From: Musa acuminata AAA Group
Lineage: Eukaryota > Streptophyta > Magnoliopsida > Zingiberales > Musaceae
Assembly: GCF_036884655.1 (NCBI RefSeq)
Contig: NC_088356.1
Coordinates: forward strand, 12,913,001-12,977,000
DNA length: 64,000 bases
Direction of reading: 5' to 3'
Shown here in pieces: positions 43,126 to 55,869 of the stretch. Within the stretch, counting starts at the first letter, position 1. Every line of letters begins with the position of its first letter. The notes beneath the pieces are model-generated. The model did no database searches, was not told the DNA's origin, and worked only from the letters and a program-made list of their open reading frames with translations. The translations under genes were made by a program, and so were the position numbers.

Positions 43126-44616
43126 TGCTAGTTATAGGTGCCCAGCAAGCCAATCACGGTGATGGCACGTGTGACTTGATACATAATCTTTTTGCTTATT
43201 ATATTTTGGCGTATATCACTTTATAATTATTGCATAAATGCATATATATATTGTGATGTCCTTGGATTTGTGCAATGGGAATCGGATCGTGATTAGATCA
43301 CGATAATGAGATCGATTCACCTTTAAACACATATCCTAAATAATCCCGGTCATAGGTTACTCGAGAGGGACATCGTGATAACCGGATAGACTGGTGTGCT
43401 GTATACCCGTCCATATGATGGATGCAGCTGGTCTCATAGCTGCTCGTGTAGGGGCACTAGGGATACAGTACAGGTGCTCATTGGAGAATGAGTTCACTGA
43501 TTGATCCACTTACGGAATGCTGGATGGTTGATGATGTCTTATTGTCAGACAACGATTCCGTAGTCCTAGTGGTGTATCTGGTCCTTAGACTTGAGACACC
43601 AAGGATGTCCTGTATGAGTGCTCCACTCTTTGATACCAGACTTATAGGTTTGGCTGTCCTAGATCTAGTACAGCTGGTCATTGGGAGTGGTAGTCGACCT
43701 TACGAGGGCTATTGAGTGTCGACAAAGGATCATCCACTCTCGGCGTCATGAGAGGAATACCCCATGTGTTCTTGCTCAGACAAATCCCTGGCCAGGGTCA
43801 TTCGGGTTGAGAGAGAAAGAGTTCTCCGGGAGAATCCGATTAGAGCGAGACTCGAGTAGAAACCGTATGGGTCTGACAGCACCATGCTCGATATACGGTC
43901 TCTGGGATATTAGATGGATGAGGGACTATAGGTACATGGTAACTGAGGACAGACAGGTCCAATGGATTGGATTCCCCTGTATCATCTAGGGACTACGACG
44001 TAGTGGCCTAGTACGTCCGTAGTCGATGAGTCGAGTGAATTATTACAGAGATAATAATTCACTGAGTTAGAAGGAGTTCTGACAGGTATGACTCATGGCC
44101 AGCTCGATATTGGGCCTAGAGGGTCACACACATATGGTAGGCATTGCGATAAGTAGAGGTTCGGATATGAGATATCTGACGGAGCCCTTATCTTATTGGA
44201 TGCAGATCCAATACCCACTAAGGAAGGACCCATTAGGGTTTGACACGGGATCTCTATAAATAGGAGGGATTCACAGCCTCATAGGCTAGAGTCTTTGCTT
44301 GCCTTTCCTATTCTCCTCTCTCTCTCCACCTCAGAGTAGGCCTGGAGATTTGAGGAGCGTCGTCGCAACCCTGCTGTGTGGATCACCGCTAGAGAGGAGG
44401 ACGCTTGACCTCCTTCACCCTCTCCTAAGGATCTGCAAGGAAACAGGGATATATGATCTCCCTAGGTAACACAATCTCTATACGCAGTTTTGTGTTTTGC
44501 GGATTTTTGCGTACCAATCTTCACACGACGACGAACATCTTTTTGGGAATTGGGGATTTTGTTTTTCTTGTTCTTCCGCTGCGCATATGATGTCGCCCCC
44601 CAATGATTTCCCAACA
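43126..44616 (+). repeat. 3' LTR of E2
   Basis: TGCTAGTTATAGG...TTTCCCAACA, 1491 bases, followed by target duplication CGTAG at 44617-44621. Confidence 0.95.
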
Positions 44617-44621
44617 CGTAG

Positions 44622-45322
44622 TCGATAAGTCGAGTGAATTATTACAGAGATAATAATTCACTGAGTTAGAAGGAGTTCTGACAGGTATGACTTACGGCCA
44701 GCTCGATATTGGGCCTAGAGGGTCACACACATATGGTAGGTATTACGATGAGTAGAGGTTTAGATATGAGATATCCGACGGAGCCCTTGTCTTATTGGAT
44801 ATCCAACAAGCTCTTGAGTTATTGGATCCTATGGACGAGATCCAATAAGAGCCCTTAAGAGATTATTGGATAGAGATCCACTATTCTAAAAGGCTTGGGT
44901 TATTGGATGCAGATCCAATACCCACTAGGAGAGGATTTATTAGGGTTTGACAGGGGGCCTCTATAAATTGGAGGGATTCAGAGCCTCATAGGCTAGAGTC
45001 TTTGCTTGCCTCTCCTATTCTCCTTCCCCTCTCCACCTCAGAGTAGGCTTGGAGTTTTGAGGAGCGTTGTCGCAGCCCTGCTGTGTGGATCACCGCTAGA
45101 GAGGAGGATGCTTGACCTCCTTCACCCTCTCCTAAGAATCTGCAAGGAAACAGAGATATATGATCTCCCTAGGTAACACAATCTACTCTATACGCAGTTT
45201 TAAGTTTCGCGGATTTTGCGCACCAATCTTCGCACGACGACGAACATCTCTTTCGGAATCGGGGATTTTGTTTTCTTGTTCTTCCGCTGCGCATGTGACG
45301 TCGCACCCAAGATTTCCCAACA
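44622..45322 (+). repeat. 5' LTR of E1, right part
   Basis: Continues the LTR broken at 36013. Relative to E2 and to the 3' LTR of E1 it has about 110 extra bases (about 44795-44905) between two TTATTGGAT words; the solo LTR at 28306-29929 has the same kind of segment, so it is ancestral. Ends GATTTCCCAACA, followed by PBS TGGTATCATAGCC (45324-45336). Confidence 0.85.
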
Positions 45323-45414
45323 GTGGTATCATAGCCAGGTTGTTCATGTGACAGATTGGTTTTGAACTGCGTGTGTTGTGTTTTGAAGAAACTTTTGACG
45401 TCAAAATCGTTGAC

Positions 45415-46716
<1,302 letters not shown>

Positions 46717-47010
46717 TGGTTGAGTCCCTCGAGACTCACCTATATCGTGATTCGCTATCTTGCTTACGACATAGAGATGTCACCGGTAACCTGAGGGCAT
46801 GGTATGCTTGGTCGAGTCCCTTGAGGGTATATCATCAAATCAGACTCATCTTGTAACGAAGGTATTGACTTAACCGAGCATCATGGTTGGTCGAGTCTCT
46901 CGAGGCCATGGTAATTCGGAGGCCGAACAGGACGGGAATCACAAGGAGTTGTGATCGGCAAGAGTTGCCTACCTTTTAGGCCTAGTGTTATTGATCGAGT
47001 TCCTCGAGGT
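46717..47010 (+). repeat. Four hairpin motifs in the E1 leader
   Basis: Counterparts of 38809-39100 in E2 at 46717, 46809, 46888 and 46991. Each carries one or two changes, all transitions, for example TTGAGTCCCTCGAG in the first. Confidence 0.75.
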
Positions 47011-47205
47011 TACACTAAGACGCTGATTGGATCCTGATCCCCACTAGAAGTCTGTCGGAGACTTCCGTTTCACGTGCTGAGGGTGTCGCGTGACTCGTTA
47101 GTAAAATAGTGGGAGCATATTAAAATAGGAGTCCATATCTTGATAGTTTATTTTTTGTAAAATCTGCATGTTATTCATTTCTACTGCATCTTTATTTTTT
47201 GGAAA

Positions 47206-48006
47206 ATGTCGCTTTCAAATCCCTTACGTGGCATACTTGATATCAACCGCCTCACTGGTCCAAATTATAAGGATTGGCTCTGTAACTTGAGAATTATTCT
47301 CATGGCGGAGAAAATTGTGTACGTCCTTGATACAGTGATGCCTATGCCCGAAGAAGGGGCAAGCAAGGATGAGATCGCTCGCTACGTGAAGTACATTGAT
47401 GACTTCACTCTTGCTCAGTGCTATATGTTGGGCTCTATGACTCCTGAGTTACAGAGACAACATGAAAAGATGGATGCCAGATCCATTCTCCTACATGTCC
47501 GTAAATTGTATGAGGAACAGGGAAGGACTCAGCGATATGAGATATCTAAGAGCCTCTTCCGCGCTAGGATAACTGAGGGGACACCAGTTCAGAACCATGT
47601 CCTAAAGATAATTGAGTGGATAGAGAAACTCACAGGTCTAGGAATGGTCCTAGAGGATAACTTGTGTGTGAATATTATGCTTCAGTCCCTACCAGATTCC
47701 TTTTCACAGTTCATAATGAATTTTAATATGAACAAGCTTGAGGTGACTCTCCCAAAGCTCCTCAATATGTTGAGGGAGGTAGAGAGTACTATTAAGAAAG
47801 AGAAACCAGTTCTCTACACTGGTGAGACCAGAAAGAAAAGGAAAGCAGAAAGGTCCCTTAAGAAGGGAAAAGGCAAGGGCAGACCAGGTAAAGCAAAGGT
47901 TACTAAGAAAGACCCAGCAAAGGACAAATCCCAGTGCTTCCACTATAGTAAAGATGGGCACTGGAAGAGGAACTGCAAAGAGTACCTTACAAAAAGGGCG
48001 AATTAG
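47206..48006 (+). CDS. Gag of E1 (266 aa) including zinc knuckle
   Basis: Same Gag as E2, starting [20 protein letters not shown], and readable through the knuckle [14 protein letters not shown]. As in E2 the second Cys is Tyr (CFHY for the usual CFHC), so zinc binding is doubtful in both. It stops at a TAG soon after (KRAN then stop), which blocks read-through into pol. Codons and landmarks are otherwise intact: [34 protein letters not shown], basic tail. Confidence 0.85.
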   Translation: MSLSNPLRGILDINRLTGPNYKDWLCNLRIILMAEKIVYVLDTVMPMPEEGASKDEIARYVKYIDDFTLAQCYMLGSMTPELQRQHEKMDARSILLHVRKLYEEQGRTQRYEISKSLFRARITEGTPVQNHVLKIIEWIEKLTGLGMVLEDNLCVNIMLQSLPDSFSQFIMNFNMNKLEVTLPKLLNMLREVESTIKKEKPVLYTGETRKKRKAERSLKKGKGKGRPGKAKVTKKDPAKDKSQCFHYSKDGHWKRNCKEYLTKRAN

Positions 48007-50151
48007 AAGCCTGAAGAAGCTTCAGGTACATTCATGATCAATCTCCAATTATCAGATTTTTGTGATAGTGCATTGGTATTGGATACCAGTATTGCTTATC
48101 ACATCTATAATTTATTGTAAATTCTAACAAAGCCGAGGGGAGATTGACGAGAGGAATATTGCATAAAGGTTTGTTTATGCTAGACACTACTCCACGTATC
48201 ATAAATGTAAGTGTCTAAGAGGAAACGAGATGAGATGAACAGTGCATACCTGTGGCATTGTAGGATAAGACACATCCATGAAAGAAGGATTCAAAAGTTG
48301 CTAAATGATGGATATCTAGATCCATTCGACTATGTGTCATATGCAACTTGCGAGCCATGCCTTCGTGGAAAACTGACCAACTCTCCGTTTAGTGGAACTG
48401 GAGAGAGAACCACTGAGCTGTTGGAACTCATACATAGTGATGTATGTGGACCCATGTTAACTCATGTCATTGGTGGTTACTCCTACTTCATTACCTTTAC
48501 TGATGATTTCTCAAGGTATAGATATGTGTACTTAATGAAGTACAAGTCTGAGGCTTTTGAGAAATTCAGAGAGTATAAGAATAAGGTGGAGAACCAGACT
48601 GGAAAGAGTATTAAAACTCTTCGATCAAATCGAAGAGGTGAGTAATTAAGTACAGAGTTTACTCAGTTCCTCAAGGACCATGGGATATTATCCCAATGGA
48701 CACCTCCTTATACACCTCAGCTCAATGGTGTCTCTAGAAGGAGGAATCGTACGCTATTAGATATGGTACGATCCATGATGAGTTTCGCTAACCTACCCAT
48801 CTTATTCTAGGGATATGCCCTAGAGACCGTAGCTTACCTTCTGAACAGAGTTCCAACTAAGTCGGTAGTGTTTACACCATATGAGATATGGAAAGGGAAG
48901 AAGCCTGATCTTAAGGTTGTTAAGATTTGGGGCTGCCCTGCCCACGTTAAAAGACACAACCCCGATAAGTTAGAATCAAGGACAGAGCGATGCAAATTTG
49001 TGGGATACCCCAAGAAAACTTGTGGGTATTATTTCTATCATCTCGAGGACCAAAAGGACTTTGTAGCTAAGAGAGCAGTGTTCCTTGAGAAGGAACACAT
49101 TCTTGGTGGAGATAGTGGGAGAATGATATAGTTGAGCGAGGTTGGAGAACCAAGCTCAAGCACCACTCTACAGCCCGAGTCTGTTCAGGTACCTAATACA
49201 CATGTTTCAACTTTACGTAGGTCTGATAGAGTATCTCATCCTCCTGAGAGATATGTGGCACATATTAGAGGAGAGGATGCTGAGGATATTGATCCTCAGA
49301 CCTACGAGGAGGCTATTATGAGTATAGACTCCGGGAAGTGGCAAGAAGCCATGAATTCTGAGATGGATTCTATATACTCCAACAAGGTTTGGAACCTAGT
49401 TGATACGCCCGAAGGTATTGTACCCATCGATTGCAAGTGGATCTTTAAGAAAAAGATCGGAGTAGATGAAAAGGTAGAGACCTATAAAACAAGGCTAGTG
49501 GCTAAGGGGTATCGTCAAAGGCAAGGTGTTGACTACGACGAAACCTTCTCACCCGTAGTAATGCTAAATTCTATCAGAATTCTATTGGCTATTGCAGCAC
49601 ACTATGATTATGAGATCTAGCAAATGGATGTGAAACCGCATTTCTCAATGGGAACCTCGAGGAGGAGGTATATATGATGCAACCTGAGGGATTCGTGTCC
49701 AAGAACTGCCCAGATAAGATGTGTAGGTTGCTTAGATCCATTTATGGACTAAAGCAAGCTTTTCGAAGTTGGAACATAAGATTTGATGAGGCAATCGGAT
49801 CTTATGACTTCGTTAAGAACGAAGATGAGCCTTGTGTGTACAGGAAGGTAAGTGGGAGCGCTATCACCTTTTTGGTGTTATATATGGATGACATCCTGAT
49901 CATTGGGAATGACATAGGAATGCTATCCACAGTAAAGGCTTGGTTATTTAGACACTTCTCCATGAAGAACTTAGGGGAAGCATCCTATATCTTGGGGATT
50001 AGAATATATAGAGATAGATCCAAGAGGATGCTTGGCTTGTCCCAATCTAGGTACATAGAAACCATTGTCAAAAGGTTTGGCATGAAAAATTCCAAGAGAG
50101 GTCTCATACCGATGAGACATGGGATATCGCTTTCTACGAGTATGTCCCTAA
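48007..50151 (+). pseudogene. pol of E1, left part (to the NA2 insertion)
   Basis: The protease is mostly deleted (sequence jumps from LDTSIAYHI near 48077-48110 to RGILHKGLFMLDTTP). The integrase core is at 48211-48645 (SDVCGPML; RSNRRGE then a stop). The integrase C-terminus is at 48868-49131 (GYPKKTCGYYFYH). RT is at 49132-49620 and 49674-50150 in shifted frames (KWIFKKKIGVDEKVETYKTR, YMDDILIIGND). The target duplication CCTAA (50147-50151) marks the NA2 insertion. Confidence 0.85.
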
Positions 50152-52759
50152 TGTTAGGATCGAGAGCACTAAGAGGGGGGGGGGGGGGGGTGAATTAGTG
50201 CAGCGGAAATCTTTCAACGATTAAAAACAAAAGCCGCGTTCGTTCGATAAAAACTATTTTAATGCAAAAGCCAATTCTAAGATTACTTATGATTAAGTGC
50301 AGTTTATGTCTAAACACAGTTTGCGTCTAAGCGCAATTTATGCAGTTTGCAGTTTGCGTCTAAATGCAGATTGCGTCTAAGCGCAGTTTGCATCTAAGCG
50401 TAGTTTGCGTCTAAGCTCAGATTGCGTTTAAGCGCAGTTTGCGTCTAAGCGCAGTTTACGTCTAAACTCAGATTGCGTCTAAGCGCAGTTTGCGTCTAAG
50501 CGCAGATTGCGTTTAAGCGCAGTTTGCATCTGAGCGCAGTTTACGTCTAAGATCAGATTGCGTCTGAGCGCAGTGCAGTTTGCGTCTAAACACAGTTTTA
50601 CATCTAAACACAATTTTACGTCTAAACGTAGTTTTACGTCTAAATGCAGTTTGCGTCTAAACGCAGTTTTACGTCTAAACGTAGTTTTACGTCTAAACGC
50701 AGTTTACGTCTAAACGCAGTTTTACGTCTAAACGTAGTTTTACGTTTAAAAGTAGTTTACGTCTAAAACACAGTTTTACGTCTAAGCAGAATCAAGACGT
50801 AAACGTAAACTGCAAAGAAACTTGTTCGCAGAAATCAGTTTGCAGTTATAAACAGAATCAAGACGTAAACGTAAACTGCAAAGAAACTCGTTCGCAGAAA
50901 TCAGTTTGCAGTTATAAACAGAATCAAGACGTAAATGTAAACTGCAAAGAAACTCGTTCGTAAAAGCGCAGAAGACAGTTTACAGTTATAAATAGAATCA
51001 AAACGTAAGTGTAAACCGTAATGTAGAGATCGTACGAAAACACCGATTTACGTCTGGATGCAGATTTGAAAAGAACAGAACTTAGAAACTTGTTCGTAAA
51101 AGCGCAGAGAGCAGTAGCTATGTAGGAGGTTTGCAGTAATGATAAAGTGCTCAAAATGAAAGCAAACCAGAGATTTATAGTGGTTCGGTCAGTCTTGACC
51201 TACTCCACTTTTGGCTTCCTCCACCGACGAGGTCACCGACGTCAACTAGAAGCCTTCCTTCAATAGGCGAAGGCCAACTACCCTCTTACAGATTCACTCC
51301 TTTTGACGGGCTTAGGAGACAACCCTTACAGAAGTTTTCTCTCCTCTCTTTACAACTCAAACTTGAAGAATAGAAAGAGGAGAACTAGCAGTTTTGAGCT
51401 CTAAGAAACACAGAAAGATAGCAAGATTTCGAGTGTGTGTTCTCTGCTTTCAGTGCTGAATGGGTGGGATATTTATAGGCCCTAACCTAGTTCAAATTTG
51501 GAGCTCAAAACGATCAAATCCCGGAATTTCGGGATCAGGCGGTTGCACCTCCTGACTGGAGAGGTTGCACTGCCTGGCAGAGCTCGAAGACTGAGCCCAG
51601 GCGGTGCCACCTCTTGACTGAGGCGGTTGCACCTCTCTGCCAGAGCTCGAAGACCGAGCTCAGGCGGTGCCACCTCTCTGTCAGGGAGGTTGCACCGCCC
51701 AGTCTTGCTCGAAGACTGAGCTCAGGCGGTGCCATCTCCTGGCTGGGGAAGTTGCACCGCCTAGTCTCGCTGGGAGGCTTAGCCCAGGCGGTGCCACCTC
51801 CTGGCTGGGGCGGTGCCACCTCTTTCACTATTTCAGCTCACTTGGTTTGGCTCCAAACTTGGCCGAAACCAGTCCAAACTTGAGCCTAATTGGCCCCTAC
51901 TTGGGTTATAGGATTAACACCTAATCCTAACCCTAATTAATGTGCTAACTATGATTTTAAAGACATTTTCTAAGCTATTACAAAGTCCGCAAGTCAAGAC
52001 TTCTTCTGGCGAGCTTCCGGCAAACTTCCGGCGGTCTTCCGATGAACTCTCGGAAACCATTCTGCGGACTCCCGGCAAGCTCCTAGACTTCACGATTTGT
52101 TCTTAGCGAGTTCCAACGAGCTTCTTCGGCAAGCTCCGATCTTTCTCGGCGAGCTCCGCAAACTCCCAATGAACCTTCCGGCGAGCTTCCAAAAAACCCT
52201 TCGGCAAGCTCCCAACTCATTCTCGGCTAGTTCCGGTAGCATTCCCGACGAACCTTCGGACTTCCGTCGAACTCTCGAACTCGCAACAAATCCTTCGCAC
52301 TTGACTCCGACACTTTGTTTCGCTTTATGTCTTCATCGTTATCATAGTTAATCCTGCACAATTAAAACAAATCTTCGATCGAGACAATTAATCCTAAGCA
52401 ATTAACCAAGTTGTCCGGCATGTCATTGGTCCCTCGACGCTTCGTCTGATTCTTCGGCGCATCGTCCTCTCCTGCGGCCTATTGCCCAATCGGCCAGTTG
52501 ACTCCGCAACTCCGATATCCTTGGCACAATAACCGCTCTTCTTGGCCCGATGCCCGAGTCCACGGCCCGAAGCCTTCTGTCGATACGTCGACCGATCCAC
52601 CGGCCCGACGTCCAATCTTCTGACATGTTCCTCCGGTACAACATGATGTTCCTGCTTTAATTGTCTTATCCTGATCAAAGCATCCTGCGTCACTCAAAAC
52701 GCATATTAAATCATAAACATATATCAAGTAGTTTCATCATCAAAATACGAGATTCAACA
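50152..52759 (-). repeat. Left LTR of NA2
   Basis: Plus-strand ends TGTTAGGATCGAGAGC and ...TACGAGATTCAACA. Contains, left to right, a G16 run (50175-50190; interrupted by A in the other LTR), an array of 17-18 bp GCGCAGTTTGCGTCTAA units (about 50290-50790), a 66-bp array starting at 50787, 50853, 50919 and 50993, a minus-strand TATAAATAT box (51477-51469), an array of AGGCGGTGCCACCTCCTGG and GAGGTTGCACCGCC words (51535-51835), and TTCCGGCGAGCTTCC-type words (52000-52290). Confidence 0.9.
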
Positions 52760-52780
52760 ATCTCCCCCTTTTTGATGATG
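52760..52780 (-). other. Polypurine tract of NA2
   Basis: Plus strand ATCTCCCCCTTTTTGATGAT, that is AAAAAGGGGGAGAT directly before the LTR start on the element strand: the plus-strand priming site. Similar CTCCCCC runs recur at about 52829, 52990 and 53640. Confidence 0.85.
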
Positions 52781-54904
52781 ACAACCACTTGATGACGGAG
52801 TTAAACTTAACTCCCGGAGTTTAAACAAACTCCCCCTATCAATATGCCATATTGATAGAACCTTGAATTCAAACTGAATTCAAGTCATTGCAATATTCAT
52901 CATGAATACTTGCAACACGTCAACATGAACATATGCATAAACTTATGCATAACATGTCATGTCATCAACATACTTTCATCAACATACTTCTCCCCCTTTG
53001 TCATCAACAAAAAGGAGAAGTATCACAATCGAGTGTTTGTGATATTGGTTTAACTTATTGCATAAAAAACATATTATCAAGTTTTATCATCATGCAGTTT
53101 TGAAGCCAAAAAATTTAGCAAATGTTACATTATGCTTAGAATATTCAGGCTATCAAGTTTCAGATATGCAAGTTCTACAGTATACAAGATAGCACTTTTA
53201 GAACATGCAAGCTAGCAATTTAGAGATGTTCAAGAAAGCAACTCTTGCTTCTTGAGATATGCAAATTTGTCAAGTTTTGCTAGATGTGCAAGTTAGCATT
53301 TTTGCCTCTTGAGATAGGCAAGATAGCACATTTGCTTCTTTTGAGATAGCAACTTTTCGCTTCTCTTTAGACTACAAGCTAGCAATTTTTTTACGATATA
53401 CAAGTTAGCAAAAACTTCGAAAGCAAATGCAAGATAACTTTCTTGTGTAGGCTCATGATTATTGCTTCCTATTGTAATGTGCAGGTTGCAAGTCTTGCTT
53501 CTTGAGATATTCAAGATGGTGATGTTCAAGAAGACAACTTTTGCTTCTTGAAATAAGCAAGTTAGCAATCTTTGCTACTTAAGATAGGCAAGCTAGCAAT
53601 CAAGTTTTTGCATCTTCTTGACTTGTGCAAGCTAGCTATCTCCCCCTTTGTCATTGTCAAAAAGAAAGGAAGAATACAGTTTTGTAGTTCTTTTTCCTTT
53701 TACAACGATTTCAAAATCATGACAAAGGATGAATAATCAAGTTATGAATGTCAAGACAATTTTTCATCATGGATATTTTATCATTGCATTATCATAAGTT
53801 GAAGTATTACATGCATAATATCATATCATCATTCATAATTACATTAATGTTTCAATATAGCAATTTCTTCTCAAAATGTGTAACTTAGCACTCATCATGA
53901 TTTACATCATATGCAATACATCACATCATAATTAGAAAGCACAAGTATTGCATGCATAATTGCAAATCATAAATGTTTCATATCATGATGGTATCAAATT
54001 TGTCAAATTATATCCTACCATGCATGATCAATAACTCCTCATTTGTATTTCATGCATTATTTCATTTCATCTCATAAGGAATATCAAGAAAAGTTATTGG
54101 ATGAGGAGATAAATATTTTATGAATACACGGAATTGTATAAAAATCATATCATAAGTGTTTCGTGTATTCATATTATCACATGAAGCATATTATCATTTT
54201 TGAGATTCATAACATGAATAACGTTATTACTATTTCATCAAAATCAATTTCGAGATTCACACAATATCATGAAATCATTAATCTCGATAAGATGGGAAAA
54301 GCATTTTCTTTTTAAGTGATTCTTTTAACACATCATAAAAAACTCATTCATAATTCAAGTGATTTACAAGATATCATAAATGAATTTATCACTTGTATTT
54401 CATCAAAATCGAGAACTCTAGAGATAGAAAATGATTGAAGCATGTTTCATATTTAAAGTGTATCTTATGTCGTAAATACGAATCAAGCATTTGACAAATC
54501 TGAAATCATCCTCAAAATTACATTCAATAAATTCATGTATGACAAGCATAGATTTATTGAAAGATCAATAAGATAGAGGATTACATTTCAAGTGTTCATC
54601 AATTGTAGCATTTCATCATATGGTAAGATATCAATGCGTAAAAGTGTGAAGCAAGATTTTGTTTGATATCTTGATACAGGGCATATAGCAATGATAGCAA
54701 TCATATATTTCTTGGTGATGCAAGTACGGCCTAATCATAGCATCAGTGATAGCAACCATATCAACATCAGTAATAGCAACCACCATATCATTATCAGTAA
54801 TAGCAACCATATCATTTCATATTTTTGCATTTACATTATTAAATTATTAAAAATATAATTTTCAAGAAAATTTAAAGAAAAAGAAAAATGCATCATGAAG
54901 AACA
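52781..54904 (-). other. Non-coding internal region of NA2
   Basis: No pol. From about 53150 to 53640 a loose repeat of GATATGCAAGTTAGCA and TTTTGCTTCTTGAGA words (the complement of the NA1 TTGCTAGCTTGC repeats). The rest is AT-rich with repeated ATCATGC, CATATCAT and similar words, including three GTAATAGCAACCA-type repeats near 54745-54810. Confidence 0.7.
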
Positions 54905-55819
54905 TCATGTAATTTCAAAGTAAATTAAAGGCATTTTGATTACCTTAGCGTCGAAAGGCATAAAGGCGTAGTTTGCCACCTCGCCTTTGTTGATTTTCTC
55001 CTCGTCTTCGGAGGAGCTCGATTCATCCCAGTTTTTGTTCTTCTTCTTGCGTTCAAAGCAAGTAGTTCCGTTCTTTTTACTTTTTAATTTTTGTTTCATT
55101 TGTAGTTTAAGTTCACCATCACTTGAGCTTATGCTCGAGTGGTCTTCAAATGTTTTATGTCCCAAATCCTTCCTGTTCTTTGGAAGGTGGTTCTCAAGTT
55201 CTTCACGTGCATTGCACGTCATTTCATATGTGATCAATGAACCAATTAGTTCTTCAAGTGGAAATTGGTTCAAGTTTTTCGATTCTTGAATAGCAGTTAC
55301 TTTTGAATCCCAAGTTTTAGAAAGTGAGCGCAAAACTTTGTTAACGAGTTCAAAATCCGAAAAGCTTTTACCAAGTGATTTTAAACCATTGACGACATCC
55401 GTAAAACGGGTGTACATGTCAACAACGGTTTCACTTGGTTTCATATGAAAAAGCTCGAAATCATGCAGTAAAATATTAACTTTCGAGTCTTTGACTCTAC
55501 TAGTTCCCTCGTGCGTGATTTCAAGAGCACGCCAAATATCGAAAGCCGTTTCGCACAAAGAAACCCGATTGAACTCATTTTTGTCCAAAGCGCAAAATAA
55601 GGCATTCATAGCCTTTGCGTTTAAAGAAAAATACTTCTTCTCTAAATCCGACCATTCGTTCATCGGTTTAGAGGGAAGTTGAAAACCGTTTTCAACGATA
55701 TTCCATAAATCCAGATTTAGAGAAATCAAGAAAACTCTCATTCGAGTTTTCCAATAAGTGTAGTCCAATCCGTTAAAGAACGGTGGACGAAAGATCGAAA
55801 AGCCCTCTTGAAGAGCCAT
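54905..55819 (-). CDS. Gag of NA2 (304 aa, uninterrupted)
   Basis: Starts MALQEGFSIFRPPFFNGLDY, 37 bases after the PBS. SIRE/Maximus-type UBN2 Gag: YWKTRMRVFLISLNLDLWNI, LNAKAMNALFCALDKNEFNR, EGTSRVKDSKVNILLHDFEL, METVVDMYTRF-type block, LSKTWDSKVTAIQESKNL and QFPLEELIGSLITYEM, then a Ser/Asp/Glu-rich tail (DESSSSEDEEKINKGEVANY). It ends MPLIYFEIT and stop, with no zinc knuckle. The same end is seen in NA1. An intact Gag in an element without enzymes suggests Gag is kept for particle formation or RNA packaging, with pol supplied by a full SIRE element. Confidence 0.9.
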   Translation of the reverse strand: MALQEGFSIFRPPFFNGLDYTYWKTRMRVFLISLNLDLWNIVENGFQLPSKPMNEWSDLEKKYFSLNAKAMNALFCALDKNEFNRVSLCETAFDIWRALEITHEGTSRVKDSKVNILLHDFELFHMKPSETVVDMYTRFTDVVNGLKSLGKSFSDFELVNKVLRSLSKTWDSKVTAIQESKNLNQFPLEELIGSLITYEMTCNAREELENHLPKNRKDLGHKTFEDHSSISSSDGELKLQMKQKLKSKKNGTTCFERKKKNKNWDESSSSEDEEKINKGEVANYAFMPFDAKVIKMPLIYFEIT

Positions 55820-55855
55820 TTCTCTCGGGTGTAAATCCGAAATGAGAAATACCCC

Positions 55856-55867
55856 GCTCTGATACCA
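55856..55867 (-). other. Primer-binding site of NA2
   Basis: Plus strand GCTCTGATACCA, complement TGGTATCAGAGC, two bases from the right LTR. Confidence 0.9.
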
Positions 55868-55869
55868 AT

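Larger units (their letters stand above)
36014..44616 (+). mobile_element. E2: full-length Angela-like Ty1-copia element
   Basis: 8603 bases from TGCTAGTCAAAGG to ...TTTCCCAACA, flanked by a perfect 5-bp duplication CGTAG (36009-36013 and 44617-44621), inserted into the 5' LTR of E1 of the same family. LTRs are 36014-37507 and 43126-44616. All domains from gag to RNase H are present, in one frame up to 42265, but nonsense changes and frameshifts block expression. LTRs look nearly identical, indicating an insertion younger than E1. Confidence 0.95.

Noticed and set aside
50290..50790. Possible CRISPR-like array of short repeats
   Set aside because: Units are contiguous 17-18 bp repeats without unique spacers, inside a plant LTR.
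52394..52727. Overlapping frames in the NA2 LTR (MSEDWTSGRWIGRR...), with similar words in the NA1 LTR
   Set aside because: LTR sequence present in both LTRs; NA1 has stops in the corresponding frame, so not treated as a gene.
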